Shown here: positions 23,665 to 33,384 of the stretch, piece after piece
Layout of the letters: every line of letters starts with the position of its first letter
Numbering within the stretch: the first letter of the stretch is position 1
Source of the DNA: an uncultured Eubacteriales bacterium
GTDB lineage: Bacteria; Bacillota; Clostridia; Christensenellales; Borkfalkiaceae
Reading direction: 5' to 3'
Assembly (NCBI GenBank): GCA_900543915.1
Contig: UQTB01000001.1
Location: 70,392-134,391 of the forward strand
DNA: 64,000 bases
Position numbers and translations under genes: made by a program
Notes under the pieces: generated by a model
Database searches by the model: none
What the model saw: only the letters and a program-made list of their open reading frames with translations
Told to the model about the DNA's origin: nothing

Positions 23665-25872
23665 ATGAAAAAACTTTTGAAAATTACGGGAATCATCGTT
23701 TTGGCGGCAGGGATCGCGCTGTTCGCGTTTTTTCTGTATTACGTCGCTCTCACGCATTCTTACCGTCTGGATGAAACGAAACTGAAACATATCGAAAACG
23801 CTTATTGCTTCTATGACATCGACGGAAACAAGATGGCGGACGTATCCGGGCGGGAAAATGTAGTTTCTCTGTCTGAAATCAAGGAAGATACCAAAAACGC
23901 CTTTATCGCGATAGAAGATAAGCGTTTTTACCGTCACAACGGAATCGACTACAGAGGGCTGGAGCGCGCGCTGTGGAACAATATCAAGAGTTTTTCCATG
24001 AAAGAAGGGGCATCCACCATCAGTCAGCAGCTGATCAAAAATACGCATTTATCGGGAGAAAAAACCCTGAAGCGCAAAATGATCGAATGGAAGCTGACGC
24101 GGGCGCTTGAAAAAGAATATTCAAAAGATGAAATCCTTGAAATGTATTTGAATACCATCTATTTCGGCTCCAATGCCTACGGTATCGCGCAGGCTTCCGA
24201 AGTGTATTTCGGCAAAGCGCCTTCCGAGCTTACGCTGGAAGAGAGCGCCGCGCTCGCCGGGCTGATCAAAGCGCCTTCCGCTTATTCCCCTCTTTCCCAT
24301 CCGGATAAATGTTCAGAGCGCAAAAACGTGGTCTTGAATTGCATGAAAGAACAGGGGTTTATCTCTGAAGAAGATTATCAGGCAGCGCGTTCAGCATCGC
24401 TGAACCTGAAAGAAAAGAGCGCTTTTTACAGCTACTTCGATCTCGCCGCCGAAGAACTTGAGGAGATCTTTGCAAATCACCTTTTTCTCTTATCAAAAGC
24501 GAAAATTTACACTTACTATTCGGAGGAAACGCAAAGCGCACTGGAGGGCGAGCTGAAAGAAAATACGGTATCTTCGGATGCGAAAGGCATCATACTGGAC
24601 AACAAGACGCGCGGCGTCAGCGCGGTTTATATGACGGGCGGAGATTTTCGCCGCCTGCCCGGCTCGGCGATCAAGCCGCTGCTCGTCTATGCGCCGGCAA
24701 TCGAAGAAAATAAAATCTGTCCCCTTACCCCGATCTTGGACGAAGAGACGGACTTCGGCGGCTATCGCCCGCATAACTATAAGGACGCCTATAACGGCTA
24801 TCAGAGCGCGACGGAATGCCTGGAAAAGAGCTCAAACGTCGGAGCGGTCAAAATCCTGAATTATGTCGGGATCGACAGGGCCGCCGCATATCTTCACCGA
24901 TTGGAGATCGAAGTTCCCCAAAGCGACCGTTCGCTGGCGCTTGCCCTGGGCGCGATGAGCGAGGGGGTAACGCTCCAGGAGCTTGCGGGCGGTTATTCCG
25001 CTTTGGCAAACGGCGGCGAATATCTCCGTCCCTCTCTCATCAGACGCGTGGAAGACGGGGACGGAAACACCATCTATCGCCACGGAGAAAGCGGCGAGCG
25101 GGTTTTTTCAGAGGAAACCGCATATCTGACCGGGAAGATGCTGATGTCCGTAGTGAAAAACGGCACGGCGAAAAAGATGAGCTTTAACGATTATCCGATT
25201 TGCGGGAAAACCGGCACGGTCGGCGGAGAGGACGGAAATACCGACGCTTATGCAATCTCCTACACCAGAGAGTTTACGGTCGGCATCTGGCTGGGGAATC
25301 GGGACAACGCAAAGATGCCGAATGACGTGACGGGCGGAGGGCTGCCCGCTCGTTACAGCGCGGAACTGTGGAACTTTCTTTACCGAGAAAAATCACCCTC
25401 CGCATTTGAAATCCCTGCCGGCATCAGCGAAATCAGGCTGGACAGAATATCGTACGAGACTTCTCATACGCTCGTTTTGGCGGACGCGATCGCTCCTGAG
25501 CGGTACGTAATTCCCTGTGAGATCAAAGGCGGATTTACGATCAAAGAGCAGTCCGATCGCTTTTCTTCGCCAACTTGCGAAAATATCGATTTTGAATATA
25601 ATAACGGAATATTTACGATTCAATTATGTCAGACAGAATTATATTCGTTTAAGATCTATCGAAACGGTGAATTGCTGTTGGACACGAAAAAAGAAACCGG
25701 CTCTGTTTTTACGGACAGCGAACTCGCGCCGGATACCGAATATGCTTACTCCGTCGTCCCCTATTATTTCGACGGAACGACGGAACACCTCGGCGAGGAA
25801 ATCTTACTGACAAAAATAAAGACGCCGAAACATTCGGCGTCCGCCCCGGATCATTGGTGGGAAGACGATTAA
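23665..25872 (+). CDS. Class A penicillin-binding protein (PBP1A-like)
   Basis: A 735-residue bifunctional peptidoglycan synthase. One N-terminal membrane anchor (ITGIIVLAAGIALFAFFLYY) precedes the GT51 glycosyltransferase, with catalytic Glu84 in EDKRFYRH and the EGASTISQQLIKN segment. The transpeptidase has Ser334-Ala-Ile-Lys, Ser389-Ser-Asn and Lys515-Thr-Gly. A ~110-residue C-terminal part (ENIDFEYNNGIFTIQL onward) looks like a fibronectin-III-type domain. The open frame extends upstream over miaB to 23536, but ATG 23665 gives the normal anchor. No Shine-Dalgarno; TATACT at 23652-23657 sits 7 nt before the ATG. The gene converges on thiI with a 4-nt overlap. Confidence 0.93.
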   Translation: MKKLLKITGIIVLAAGIALFAFFLYYVALTHSYRLDETKLKHIENAYCFYDIDGNKMADVSGRENVVSLSEIKEDTKNAFIAIEDKRFYRHNGIDYRGLERALWNNIKSFSMKEGASTISQQLIKNTHLSGEKTLKRKMIEWKLTRALEKEYSKDEILEMYLNTIYFGSNAYGIAQASEVYFGKAPSELTLEESAALAGLIKAPSAYSPLSHPDKCSERKNVVLNCMKEQGFISEEDYQAARSASLNLKEKSAFYSYFDLAAEELEEIFANHLFLLSKAKIYTYYSEETQSALEGELKENTVSSDAKGIILDNKTRGVSAVYMTGGDFRRLPGSAIKPLLVYAPAIEENKICPLTPILDEETDFGGYRPHNYKDAYNGYQSATECLEKSSNVGAVKILNYVGIDRAAAYLHRLEIEVPQSDRSLALALGAMSEGVTLQELAGGYSALANGGEYLRPSLIRRVEDGDGNTIYRHGESGERVFSEETAYLTGKMLMSVVKNGTAKKMSFNDYPICGKTGTVGGEDGNTDAYAISYTREFTVGIWLGNRDNAKMPNDVTGGGLPARYSAELWNFLYREKSPSAFEIPAGISEIRLDRISYETSHTLVLADAIAPERYVIPCEIKGGFTIKEQSDRFSSPTCENIDFEYNNGIFTIQLCQTELYSFKIYRNGELLLDTKKETGSVFTDSELAPDTEYAYSVVPYYFDGTTEHLGEEILLTKIKTPKHSASAPDHWWEDD
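25811..25841 (-). terminator. Terminator of the thiI operon inside the opposing PBP gene
   Basis: GACGCCGAA and TTCGGCGTC (25821-25829 and 25833-25841) form a 9-bp stem with a 3-nt loop. Read on the - strand it is followed by TTTATTTTTG, about 28 nt after the thiI stop. The DNA also codes for the C-terminal residues of the PBP on the + strand. Confidence 0.75.
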
Positions 25873-27026
25873 AACGCAAATTTTTCAATGCGTTCCATCG
25901 CCTCTGAAATCAGGCCTTCGATATCCAAACGGCTTTCTGCGCGCTCTACCTTTGCCAAATCCGGCCGGATTGCCGGAAATTTCGGCAAAAATACCGTACA
26001 GCAGTCTTCGTATGGCAAAATGGAAGTTTCGTACGTTCCGATTTTTTTGGAAATTTCGATAATCTCCAGCTTATCCATGGCAATGAGCGGCCTGAGCACG
26101 GGCATTGTCACCACGGCGTTGCTCGACGTGATGCTCTCGATCGTCTGACTTGCGACCTGCCCCAGACTTTCCCCCGTGACAATCGCCTGCCCGCCGATCT
26201 GCTTTGCCAGCCGCTCGGCAATGCGCATCATAAAGCGGCGCATCAGCGTTATCATGTATTCTGACGGGCATTTCTCGTGTATGGCTTCCTGAATGTGCGT
26301 AAATGAAACGACGTAAAGATCGATCCCTCCGTTATACGCAGCGATCTGTTTCGACAATTCGATCACTTTTTCTTTCGCCGCTTCTCCGGTATACGGGAAA
26401 CTGTGGAAATGAAGCGCAGAGATTTTCATTCCCCTCTTTGCCGTCAGATAACCGGCGACGGGACTGTCGATTCCACCCGAAATCAAAAGCAAACCCTTTC
26501 CGGCAGACCCGGTCGGCATTCCGCTCAACCCGCGTTCATAATCGGTAAATAAAAAGGTCTTTCCGTCTTCCCGGATATCGACGGAAAGAAGATAATCCGG
26601 ATTTTTTACTTCAACTTTCAGAGAGGCATGGTATTTTTCGAGGATCTTCCCGCCGAGATATCTGGATACTCCCATTGAATCGGGCGTAAAATGCTTGTCC
26701 GCACGATTTGTCTCCACTTTAAACGTACCGCTCTTTCCGCTCATCAGATTGAGGGCTTCCGCTTCGATTTCCGCCAAGTCGTTTCTCACCACGCTCGCGC
26801 AGCTGAAGGTATGCACGCCGGCGACTTTTTTCAGCCGATCGGCAATTTCTCCGTAATCGGACTGGTCAAATCCCTCTATCACGTAACGGCTGTGCATGAC
26901 GATCATTTTATGGGAAATTCCTTCCAGCGCATGCTCGATGTTCTTTTGCAGCATGCGCTCAAAGTAACTTCTGTTTTTCCCCTTGAGATGGATTTCGCAA
27001 TAGCGTATAATAATCGCTTTTTCCAT
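25869..27026 (-). CDS. thiI: tRNA 4-thiouridine synthase ThiI
   Basis: A 385-residue enzyme with an N-terminal ferredoxin-like/THUMP RNA-binding region (KGKNRSYFERMLQKNIEHAL to ~170) and a PP-loop ATPase (LLISGGIDSPVAGYLTAKRG) that adenylates U8 of tRNA, followed by FHSFPYTGEAAKEKV and GESLGQVASQT. It lacks the C-terminal rhodanese domain of the E. coli protein, like Bacillus ThiI, which takes sulfur directly from a dedicated cysteine desulfurase. Such an enzyme is encoded 4 nt upstream. It forms s4U8 and may also serve thiamine thiazole synthesis. Confidence 0.95.
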   Translation of the reverse strand: MEKAIIIRYCEIHLKGKNRSYFERMLQKNIEHALEGISHKMIVMHSRYVIEGFDQSDYGEIADRLKKVAGVHTFSCASVVRNDLAEIEAEALNLMSGKSGTFKVETNRADKHFTPDSMGVSRYLGGKILEKYHASLKVEVKNPDYLLSVDIREDGKTFLFTDYERGLSGMPTGSAGKGLLLISGGIDSPVAGYLTAKRGMKISALHFHSFPYTGEAAKEKVIELSKQIAAYNGGIDLYVVSFTHIQEAIHEKCPSEYMITLMRRFMMRIAERLAKQIGGQAIVTGESLGQVASQTIESITSSNAVVTMPVLRPLIAMDKLEIIEISKKIGTYETSILPYEDCCTVFLPKFPAIRPDLAKVERAESRLDIEGLISEAMERIEKFAF

Positions 27027-27030
27027 TTTA

Positions 27031-28146
27031 TTACCTGTTTTTTATTATTTTGGCCAGTCTGTTGACCAGTTCGTTTATCCTGTCCGCAGCGGCGGAGACT
27101 TCTTCTTCCGTATTTTCGGGAGAAAAACTAATACGGATTACCCCGTCGTTATTCGGATAGCCGCACGCTTCGATCACGCGGCTGAACCGATTTTTCGAAG
27201 AGCATGCCGAGCCGTTCCCCACAATAATCCCGCAATCTTCCAGAGAATGCAAAAGAACTTCTCCTTTGATCGGATGCACGGAAAAGGTCAGGATATACGG
27301 CGAAGCCTGTTCGGAAGAGATAAACTGCACCGTTTCTCTCAGCTTATCGCGCATGATGCCGTTCAATCTTTTTACGTGAAGGAAATTTTCATCGATTTTT
27401 TCCAATCGCGCGCGCGCCGCATATTCGAAAACCTTGATTCCGAACACGTTTTCCGTTCCGCTTCTGAACTCGTTTTCCTGTCCGCCTCCGTATATCAGCG
27501 GGGGCAGATGAAGCCCTTTTTTTTTGAACAGCGCCCCCGTTCCTTTCAAGCCGCCGATTTTGTGCGCGCTGACAGCGTAAAGGTCAACCGCTTCGGGTAA
27601 CCGGCAATTTATTTTTCCGTAAGCCTGAACGCCGTCGCTGTGAAAGATGCAGGAAGGTGCGATTTTCTTCACCTCCTGCGCGATCCTTCCGATATCGTTG
27701 ATCGCGCCGGTTTCGTTGTTTACGTGCACGACGCTTACCAGCCCCGGCTTTTTATCTGCCACCAACCGAAGCAAAGAGTCCACGTCTGCGCTTCCGTCCT
27801 TTTTCAAAGGCGCGAAAGAAACGTCTATTCCTCTGTTTTTCAGTTCGGCAAAGCTCTTATACACGGCGGCATGTTCGCCCGCCGTCGTAATCGCCGCTCC
27901 GCGCTTTGCCGTGCCGAAAATCGCCTGGTTATCAGCTTCCGAGCCGCAGGAAGTAAACACGAGATCGTGTTTGGAAGAGAGCGAACGACAGATAAATTCC
28001 CGCGCGGCGTTCAGTTCTTTCCGCACGGAAAGCCCCTCCCGATACAGCGCGGAGGGGTTGTAATACAGTGATTCGTTAAATTGTGCTGCCGCTTTTACCG
28101 CGGAAAGATCGGGGCGGGTCGTCGCGGCGTTATCCAGATATATCAT
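27031..28146 (-). CDS. Cysteine desulfurase (NifS/IscS-like), partner of ThiI
   Basis: A 371-residue PLP enzyme that removes sulfur from cysteine as a protein persulfide. Motifs: IYLDNAATTRPD at the N-terminus, the PLP lysine in SAHKIGGLKGTGALF, and the persulfide Cys in NGSACSSKNRFSRV. The open frame reaches 28215, but the family start is ATG 28146, which overlaps the stop of the upstream gene (ATGA, 28146-28143). It is adjacent to thiI as in the Bacillus nifZ-thiI pair, so sulfur delivery for s4U8 is the most likely role. Confidence 0.93.
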   Translation of the reverse strand: MIYLDNAATTRPDLSAVKAAAQFNESLYYNPSALYREGLSVRKELNAAREFICRSLSSKHDLVFTSCGSEADNQAIFGTAKRGAAITTAGEHAAVYKSFAELKNRGIDVSFAPLKKDGSADVDSLLRLVADKKPGLVSVVHVNNETGAINDIGRIAQEVKKIAPSCIFHSDGVQAYGKINCRLPEAVDLYAVSAHKIGGLKGTGALFKKKGLHLPPLIYGGGQENEFRSGTENVFGIKVFEYAARARLEKIDENFLHVKRLNGIMRDKLRETVQFISSEQASPYILTFSVHPIKGEVLLHSLEDCGIIVGNGSACSSKNRFSRVIEACGYPNNDGVIRISFSPENTEEEVSAAADRINELVNRLAKIIKNR

Positions 28147-28718
28147 TTGAAATCTTTTTCCACGATTCCCCTGTTCGCAAATTTCAGAATATTGACGAGC
28201 AGCTCTTCCGTACATTCGAGGACCATCAGCTTTTTCCCGTCTTTTAAGTTGACCGCAAGATAATAATAATCTTTATTTTCCGCAGGTTCTTCGTTTGAAG
28301 TGTAAATCTCCCGCTTGATATCGGGCGCATTTGCCAGTTTATTATAACTTTCGCTGCAGATTTTTCCGAGCTGAAAGATGTCGGATACGTCAAACTTGAC
28401 GATCGGTTTTCTCTTTACATGGTAAAAAACCTTTGCGATCCGCAGTGAACCGGATACGAACGTATAATCGTATTCGACGTATGTGCGGAATTTCAATCTC
28501 CCTGCGACAATCCCAAGCGCCAGCATCAAAGCAGGCGGAATCACGGCAAACAAGATGAACGCCAGGACATTCTCAAGGGAACTGAACAGCATGATAAAAA
28601 ACAGCAGCGCCGCAATCACGTATGAAACGATGGAAGTGACGCGGTAAACGTTGTATCTTCTCTTCGCTTTTTTTTCATCGACCAGCGCCGTGGTCTCTTC
28701 GTAAAAAATTTCCTGCAT
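28143..28718 (-). CDS. Two-helix membrane protein of unknown function
   Basis: A 191-residue protein. Two closely spaced hydrophobic helices lie at ~25-75 (YRVTSIVSYVIAALLFFIML and AFILFAVIPPALMLALGIVAG), followed by a ~115-residue soluble domain with YDYTFVSGSLRIAKVF and YYYLAVNLKDGKKLMVLEC, which looks like a small beta-rich fold. I do not recognise it with certainty; it resembles small membrane proteins of the DUF6106 type common in Clostridia. It has its own promoter and is the first gene of the operon with the cysteine desulfurase (4-nt overlap) and thiI. Function unknown. Confidence 0.8.
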   Translation of the reverse strand: MQEIFYEETTALVDEKKAKRRYNVYRVTSIVSYVIAALLFFIMLFSSLENVLAFILFAVIPPALMLALGIVAGRLKFRTYVEYDYTFVSGSLRIAKVFYHVKRKPIVKFDVSDIFQLGKICSESYNKLANAPDIKREIYTSNEEPAENKDYYYLAVNLKDGKKLMVLECTEELLVNILKFANRGIVEKDFK

Positions 28719-28745
28719 TTGATTACCTAGTTTCAGAATGATTTT

Positions 28746-28774
28746 ATCATAACATATTTTCGGATTTTTTTCAA
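28746..28774 (-). promoter_or_regulatory. Promoter of the membrane protein-cysteine desulfurase-thiI operon
   Basis: On the - strand TTGAAA (28774-28769), 17 bp, TATGAT (28751-28746), ~27 nt upstream of the ATG. Confidence 0.65.
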
Positions 28775-28806
28775 TCCATTTTTCATATTCTGAAAAATTT
28801 TGTCTA

Positions 28807-31176
28807 TTATTTCAGCGTAACGACGGTAACGCCCATCTCCCCTTCGCCGTAACGGCCGCCGCGGAACTGATCGACGTAACGGTTTCCCTTCAGATATTGC
28901 CATACGCCGGCGCGCAGGCGCCCCGTTCCGAATCCGTGGATAATTTTAATCTCTTTTTGGCCGCTTACGACGGCCCGGTCGATAAGCGCCTCCACTTCTT
29001 TTACGCCTTCCGACACCGTCATGCCGATGATGTTGATTTCAAGGGAATAAACGGGCGAAACAGGCGGCCGCTTCAAGTGAACCGGCTTGCTCTTTTTGCT
29101 CTCTCCCTCTTTTTTCTCCGGTTCCAAAAATAACTGATCGATTTTTGTAACCAGCTCCATGCCGTTTACGCGGACGAAGATTTTATCGGGATTGGATATT
29201 TTTTCCACCACGCCGGTTTTGTCGACGCCCTGGATGTAGACGGAGCTTCCCCGTTTCAATTCCGCCAGGTTCGCTTTCTTCCGCCCGGCAACCGGAATTG
29301 CCTCCTCACTGAAATAGCGGTTGTTTTCTATTTTATTCCGCATGGTGCGCGCTGAAATAAGATCGCCTTCCGTGAGTTCCTGCCTGACCAACAGCGCTTC
29401 CAAGGCGGAAAGCAGCTCGTCTGCCTCCGCAACGCGTTCGGAAATGATTTTCCGCGTCTCTGTTTTTGCGTTGTTCTGTATCTTTTCGCGTTCCTGCTGC
29501 AACAGTTTCCGTTCCCTGCGGATCTGCTCCAATTCCTCCTCCTTTTCCGCAGAATACGCTTCCGCTTTTGCCTGCGTCTCTTCGGCGCTGTGCCTGGCGC
29601 GCTCCGCTTCGCGCAGGACGTTTTCAAAAGAGATCTTTCTGTCGGAAAGGTATTCCGTCGCGCGTTCGACAATCCCCGCCTCCAAACCCAGCCGCCGCGC
29701 GATTTCGATCGCGTTCGAGGTTCCGGGCGTCCCGATATTGAGGCGATAAAGCGGCGCGTAAGTCTCCGCGTCGAAATCCATGGAAGCGTTCTCGATCCGC
29801 TTATCCGTCATCGCAAATTCTTTCAGCTTTGAATAATGCGTTGTGATAATGCCCGCGCACCCCGAGGAAAGCAGTTTTTCGACGACGGCGAGCGCTATGG
29901 CGCTCCCCTCTTCCGGATCCGTACCCGCTCCGATTTCGTCGATCAGAACCAGCGAACCGGCGCCGGCGCGATCGGTAATACCGATGATGTTTCTGATATG
30001 AGACGAAAAGGTGGATAAACTCTGTTCAATGCTCTGCTCGTCCCCGATGTCGCAGAATATCTCGCTGAAAACGGCGATTTCCGCGCACTCTTCGCAGGGA
30101 AGATAGAAGCCGCTGGCAGCCATCGCACAAAACAGTCCCGTCAGTTTCATCGTGACGGTCTTGCCTCCTGTGTTCGGCCCGGTAATCAGGAGAAAGCGAT
30201 AGGTTTCCCCAAGATTCACGCCGATCGGGATAACGCGGTCTTTCTCTATCAGCGGATGCCTCCCTTTTTTGAAACGGATCCGCCCCGCGTCGTTCAGGAA
30301 GGGCACAGACGCGCGGGTACGGTAAGCATAGATCGCCTTCGCATAACACAGATCCAGCTCCGCGATATTATCACAGGTATACAAGAGCCGTTCCGCAATG
30401 CAGGCAACGCGTGCGGACAAATCCGAAAGAATTTTTTGAATTTCGTTCTGCTCATCCAGCAGAGCGGTTTTTAATTCGTTGTTGTATTCCACAACCTGTT
30501 CCGGCTCGATAAAGAGCGTCGCGCCGGTGGAGGACTGATCGTGAATCAATCCGCGCACCATTCCCCGGTATTCCGCCTTGACCGGAATCACATAGCGGTC
30601 CCCGCGCATCGTGACGACGGTATCCTGTAAAAATTTGCTGTTTTCTCCCGTCAGGTATGAGCTCAACTTGTTGCGGATACGCTGATTCAGCAGCTTTATC
30701 GTCCGCCTGAGCTCCGCAAGTTTCGGGGAGGCGGAATCGCTCATCTGATGATCCGACAGGATCTTTGCTCCGATTTCCCGCTCAAATTGCTCGTCAAAAT
30801 AAAACGAAGCCGCGATTTCCCGCAAAATCACGATCTCATCCGCATCGACCCGGGCAATGTTTTCGCTTAGGGTTCTTGCCGCCCTCAGTGCGGAGGCAAT
30901 TTTCAACAGCTCGCCCATGGAAAGTATGCCGCCGATCTCCACGCGGGACAGCTCGCCCCTGATATCCTCAAAAAACGGGATCTGACAGGCGTTATACCGA
31001 AAGAGCAGGCGATAAGCCTCCGTCGTCTTGGCGAGAACATAGTTCGCCGTTTTTAAGGACGATTCGGGCGACAGCTCCTGAATCTGCCGCTTCGTATCCT
31101 CCAAAACCGCATATTCCGAAAGCTGCGATAAAATTTTATCATATTCCAAAGCGCATAAAACGCGTCTTTCCGTCAT
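28807..31176 (-). CDS. mutS2: Endonuclease/ribosome rescue factor MutS2
   Basis: A 789-residue MutS paralogue without the mismatch-binding domain. It starts with the core/lever domain (ALEYDKILSQLSEYA) and has Walker A GPNTGGKTVTMKLTG, LSTFSSHIRNI and Walker B LVLIDEIGAGTDPEEGSA. A long Glu/Arg-rich coiled coil (~510-600) and a KOW-like stretch (GSSVYIQGVDKTGVVE) precede the C-terminal Smr domain (NIIGMTVSEGVKEVEALID, IIHGFGTGRLRAGV). MutS2 suppresses recombination and, in Bacillus, splits collided ribosomes. Its ATG directly abuts the U32 peptidase stop (TAAATG), so they share an operon. Confidence 0.95.
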   Translation of the reverse strand: MTERRVLCALEYDKILSQLSEYAVLEDTKRQIQELSPESSLKTANYVLAKTTEAYRLLFRYNACQIPFFEDIRGELSRVEIGGILSMGELLKIASALRAARTLSENIARVDADEIVILREIAASFYFDEQFEREIGAKILSDHQMSDSASPKLAELRRTIKLLNQRIRNKLSSYLTGENSKFLQDTVVTMRGDRYVIPVKAEYRGMVRGLIHDQSSTGATLFIEPEQVVEYNNELKTALLDEQNEIQKILSDLSARVACIAERLLYTCDNIAELDLCYAKAIYAYRTRASVPFLNDAGRIRFKKGRHPLIEKDRVIPIGVNLGETYRFLLITGPNTGGKTVTMKLTGLFCAMAASGFYLPCEECAEIAVFSEIFCDIGDEQSIEQSLSTFSSHIRNIIGITDRAGAGSLVLIDEIGAGTDPEEGSAIALAVVEKLLSSGCAGIITTHYSKLKEFAMTDKRIENASMDFDAETYAPLYRLNIGTPGTSNAIEIARRLGLEAGIVERATEYLSDRKISFENVLREAERARHSAEETQAKAEAYSAEKEEELEQIRRERKLLQQEREKIQNNAKTETRKIISERVAEADELLSALEALLVRQELTEGDLISARTMRNKIENNRYFSEEAIPVAGRKKANLAELKRGSSVYIQGVDKTGVVEKISNPDKIFVRVNGMELVTKIDQLFLEPEKKEGESKKSKPVHLKRPPVSPVYSLEINIIGMTVSEGVKEVEALIDRAVVSGQKEIKIIHGFGTGRLRAGVWQYLKGNRYVDQFRGGRYGEGEMGVTVVTLK

Positions 31177-33363
31177 TTACTTCATTCCCCTTACTGTGTT
31201 GCCGGAGGTATGACCCGGCAGCAGTTTTTTTAATTTTTCGGTCTGGTCACCGACGGCAAACAGTTCTTTTATGAGGTTTTCGCCATACAGGCGGAAATCG
31301 TAGAGCCTGCTTTTGATATTTTCGCTATCCGCTACGAGATCCTGTGGATTATAAATTTCAAAACGACAGGTCGTCAGCCGATAGCGACGTACGGCGTACT
31401 TTCTGTTTTCTCCGTCCTTTAATTCCAGCCTGTGACCCAGCCTGCAGTTGTTGCAGCGCTTTCCGAACGGACAATAAATCAAAAGCATTACGGGGATTTT
31501 CCCCAGCGTAAAAGCGTAATTTTTCTCATAACGCGCTGCGCTTTTCAAATCAATTTCCCGCGAAACGGCAGCTTTTTCAAACGCGTTGAGCGATATTCCG
31601 TTGGTAAAATTACATCCGGTGCCTAGAAAACACTTTTTTCCGCAGGCGCGCGCCAATTCGGCTCCGCTTAAATTTTCCGCATAAAAGCCGTCAAAATCCT
31701 TTACCGCTCTCTTTAATAATTCCGCATCCGCGCGACTAAAAAACGCAGGCAAATACAGATATTTTTCACAGCCGCGCGCCCGCGAGAGAAAGCGCTCGAT
31801 CGCTTCTTGATCCGCATAATCGTCCGGAGCAAAAATCGCATCCGTCACAGCCGCAGGCATTTCTGCCGGATGGTTCACTATAACGGCCAGCCGATGATTT
31901 TCAATCTGATTATGCGTGTCATAATTTATTATAAAATCATTATATTTTTTATTATGATTTTTACCTTTAAATACTTTTTCGTATAATTCCCTGCGACAAG
32001 CATTCAGCGTGGATTTCGGAAGAAATATGTGCTCCGTCTCCACCTTAATCTCAGGGCGAAACGGATACCGGTCTGTCTTTTGAAAACACGATACGACGTC
32101 TTCCTCCCGGATCTCCGCATTGATTGCGGGCTCCAACGGATGGGCCGTCTCAACGCGGTAGGTTATCCCCTTGCTTTCGGCGATAAAGGCTCCGCGTTCT
32201 CCCGCAAGCAGGCGGATATGAACCGCGAGCGGCAGACATTTTTTCTCTTTCTTTTCTCCCTGTGGCGAAGTGACGGCTATTTCATCTCCGGCCGCCGCAC
32301 TGCCGCTGTAACGGGCAATACAGATTCCGTTTTTGGCTTGCCGCACCACGCCGTTTCCGCACTCCGCTCCGCCGCGTAAAATTTTAAAGCAATCCCCTTG
32401 CCCGCATTGCTCCGAGCGAAAGCGCAATTCATGTTTGTCGCATGCAAATACCGTTCCCACGGTTTCGCCGATATGTCCCGGCGTTTTAGCGGAAATCAGA
32501 TTGGTATCCTGCCCGAAGGCCAAGCCTTTCGTATAGTTGCCGCGGTTAAATGCCCGTCTCAGCTTACGATAACTCTCCTCGGGATTTTTTCCGTCCAGAA
32601 TATTTCTGTAATATTCCGTAGCGGCGGAGACATATTCCGCGCTGCGGAGACGCCCTTCAATTTTGAAAGAGGTCACCCCTGCTTCAATCAGCTTGCCGAT
32701 TTCTCTTCCGACGGAGAGATCTGCCAGCGACAGCGAGTAGCCCTCCGTCAGGCGCTTTCCGTTCTCGTAATAAGCGTATTGTTTTCTGCACGGCTGTTTG
32801 CACAGCCCGCGGTTGCCGCTATTCCCGCCGATCAGACTGCTCATATAGCACTGCCCGGAAAAAGAAGTACAGAGCGCACCCTGTATAAACGCCTCCGTCT
32901 CTATGATCTGACTGATCTCGGAAATATCCTGAAGCGCCGTCTCACGCGCCAAAATCACGCGGGAAAAGCCGTACTGTTTTGCAAGTTCCGCGCCGTAACG
33001 ATTATTGATCCCCGCCTGCGTGCTGAGATGCAGCGTCAGTTCCGGATAAAGCGCTTTGATTTTTTTTCCGAGCACGGCGTCCTGCAGGATAAACGCATGT
33101 ACGCCTGCAGCAGCGCTTTCTCCGACGGCGCGCAGCAACGGGCGTACTTCATCGTCCTTAACCAACGTATTGACGGCGACGTAAACCTTGACGTCGAACA
33201 GTTCGGCGTAACGCACGCAGTCCGCAAGCTCTTCGATTGTGAAATTCCCCGCATTTTTCCGGGCGGAAAAGTCCTTCAGTCCGAGGTAGACTGCGTTTGC
33301 ACCGCTGTCGACGGCGGCACAGAAACTTTCCCGATTTCCGGCCGGAGATAGCAATTCCAACAT
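31177..33363 (-). CDS. U32 family peptidase
   Basis: A 728-residue protein of peptidase family U32. The N-terminal TIM-like domain begins LELLSPAGNRESFCAAVDSGA, and the family signature is TEAFIQGALCTSFSGQCYMS followed by GNRGLCKQPCRKQYAYY. A DUF3656-type middle domain follows. Four Cys near the C-terminus (CPFGKRCNNCRLGHR and RLTTC) could hold a metal or cluster. Members include collagenase-like proteins and the RlhA/TrhP RNA hydroxylation factors (C2501 of 23S rRNA, tRNA ho5U34), and an RNA role fits this translation-rich operon. It lies 21 nt after pheT. Confidence 0.88.
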   Translation of the reverse strand: MLELLSPAGNRESFCAAVDSGANAVYLGLKDFSARKNAGNFTIEELADCVRYAELFDVKVYVAVNTLVKDDEVRPLLRAVGESAAAGVHAFILQDAVLGKKIKALYPELTLHLSTQAGINNRYGAELAKQYGFSRVILARETALQDISEISQIIETEAFIQGALCTSFSGQCYMSSLIGGNSGNRGLCKQPCRKQYAYYENGKRLTEGYSLSLADLSVGREIGKLIEAGVTSFKIEGRLRSAEYVSAATEYYRNILDGKNPEESYRKLRRAFNRGNYTKGLAFGQDTNLISAKTPGHIGETVGTVFACDKHELRFRSEQCGQGDCFKILRGGAECGNGVVRQAKNGICIARYSGSAAAGDEIAVTSPQGEKKEKKCLPLAVHIRLLAGERGAFIAESKGITYRVETAHPLEPAINAEIREEDVVSCFQKTDRYPFRPEIKVETEHIFLPKSTLNACRRELYEKVFKGKNHNKKYNDFIINYDTHNQIENHRLAVIVNHPAEMPAAVTDAIFAPDDYADQEAIERFLSRARGCEKYLYLPAFFSRADAELLKRAVKDFDGFYAENLSGAELARACGKKCFLGTGCNFTNGISLNAFEKAAVSREIDLKSAARYEKNYAFTLGKIPVMLLIYCPFGKRCNNCRLGHRLELKDGENRKYAVRRYRLTTCRFEIYNPQDLVADSENIKSRLYDFRLYGENLIKELFAVGDQTEKLKKLLPGHTSGNTVRGMK

Positions 33364-33384
33364 TCCAGCGACAATCGTTAAACG

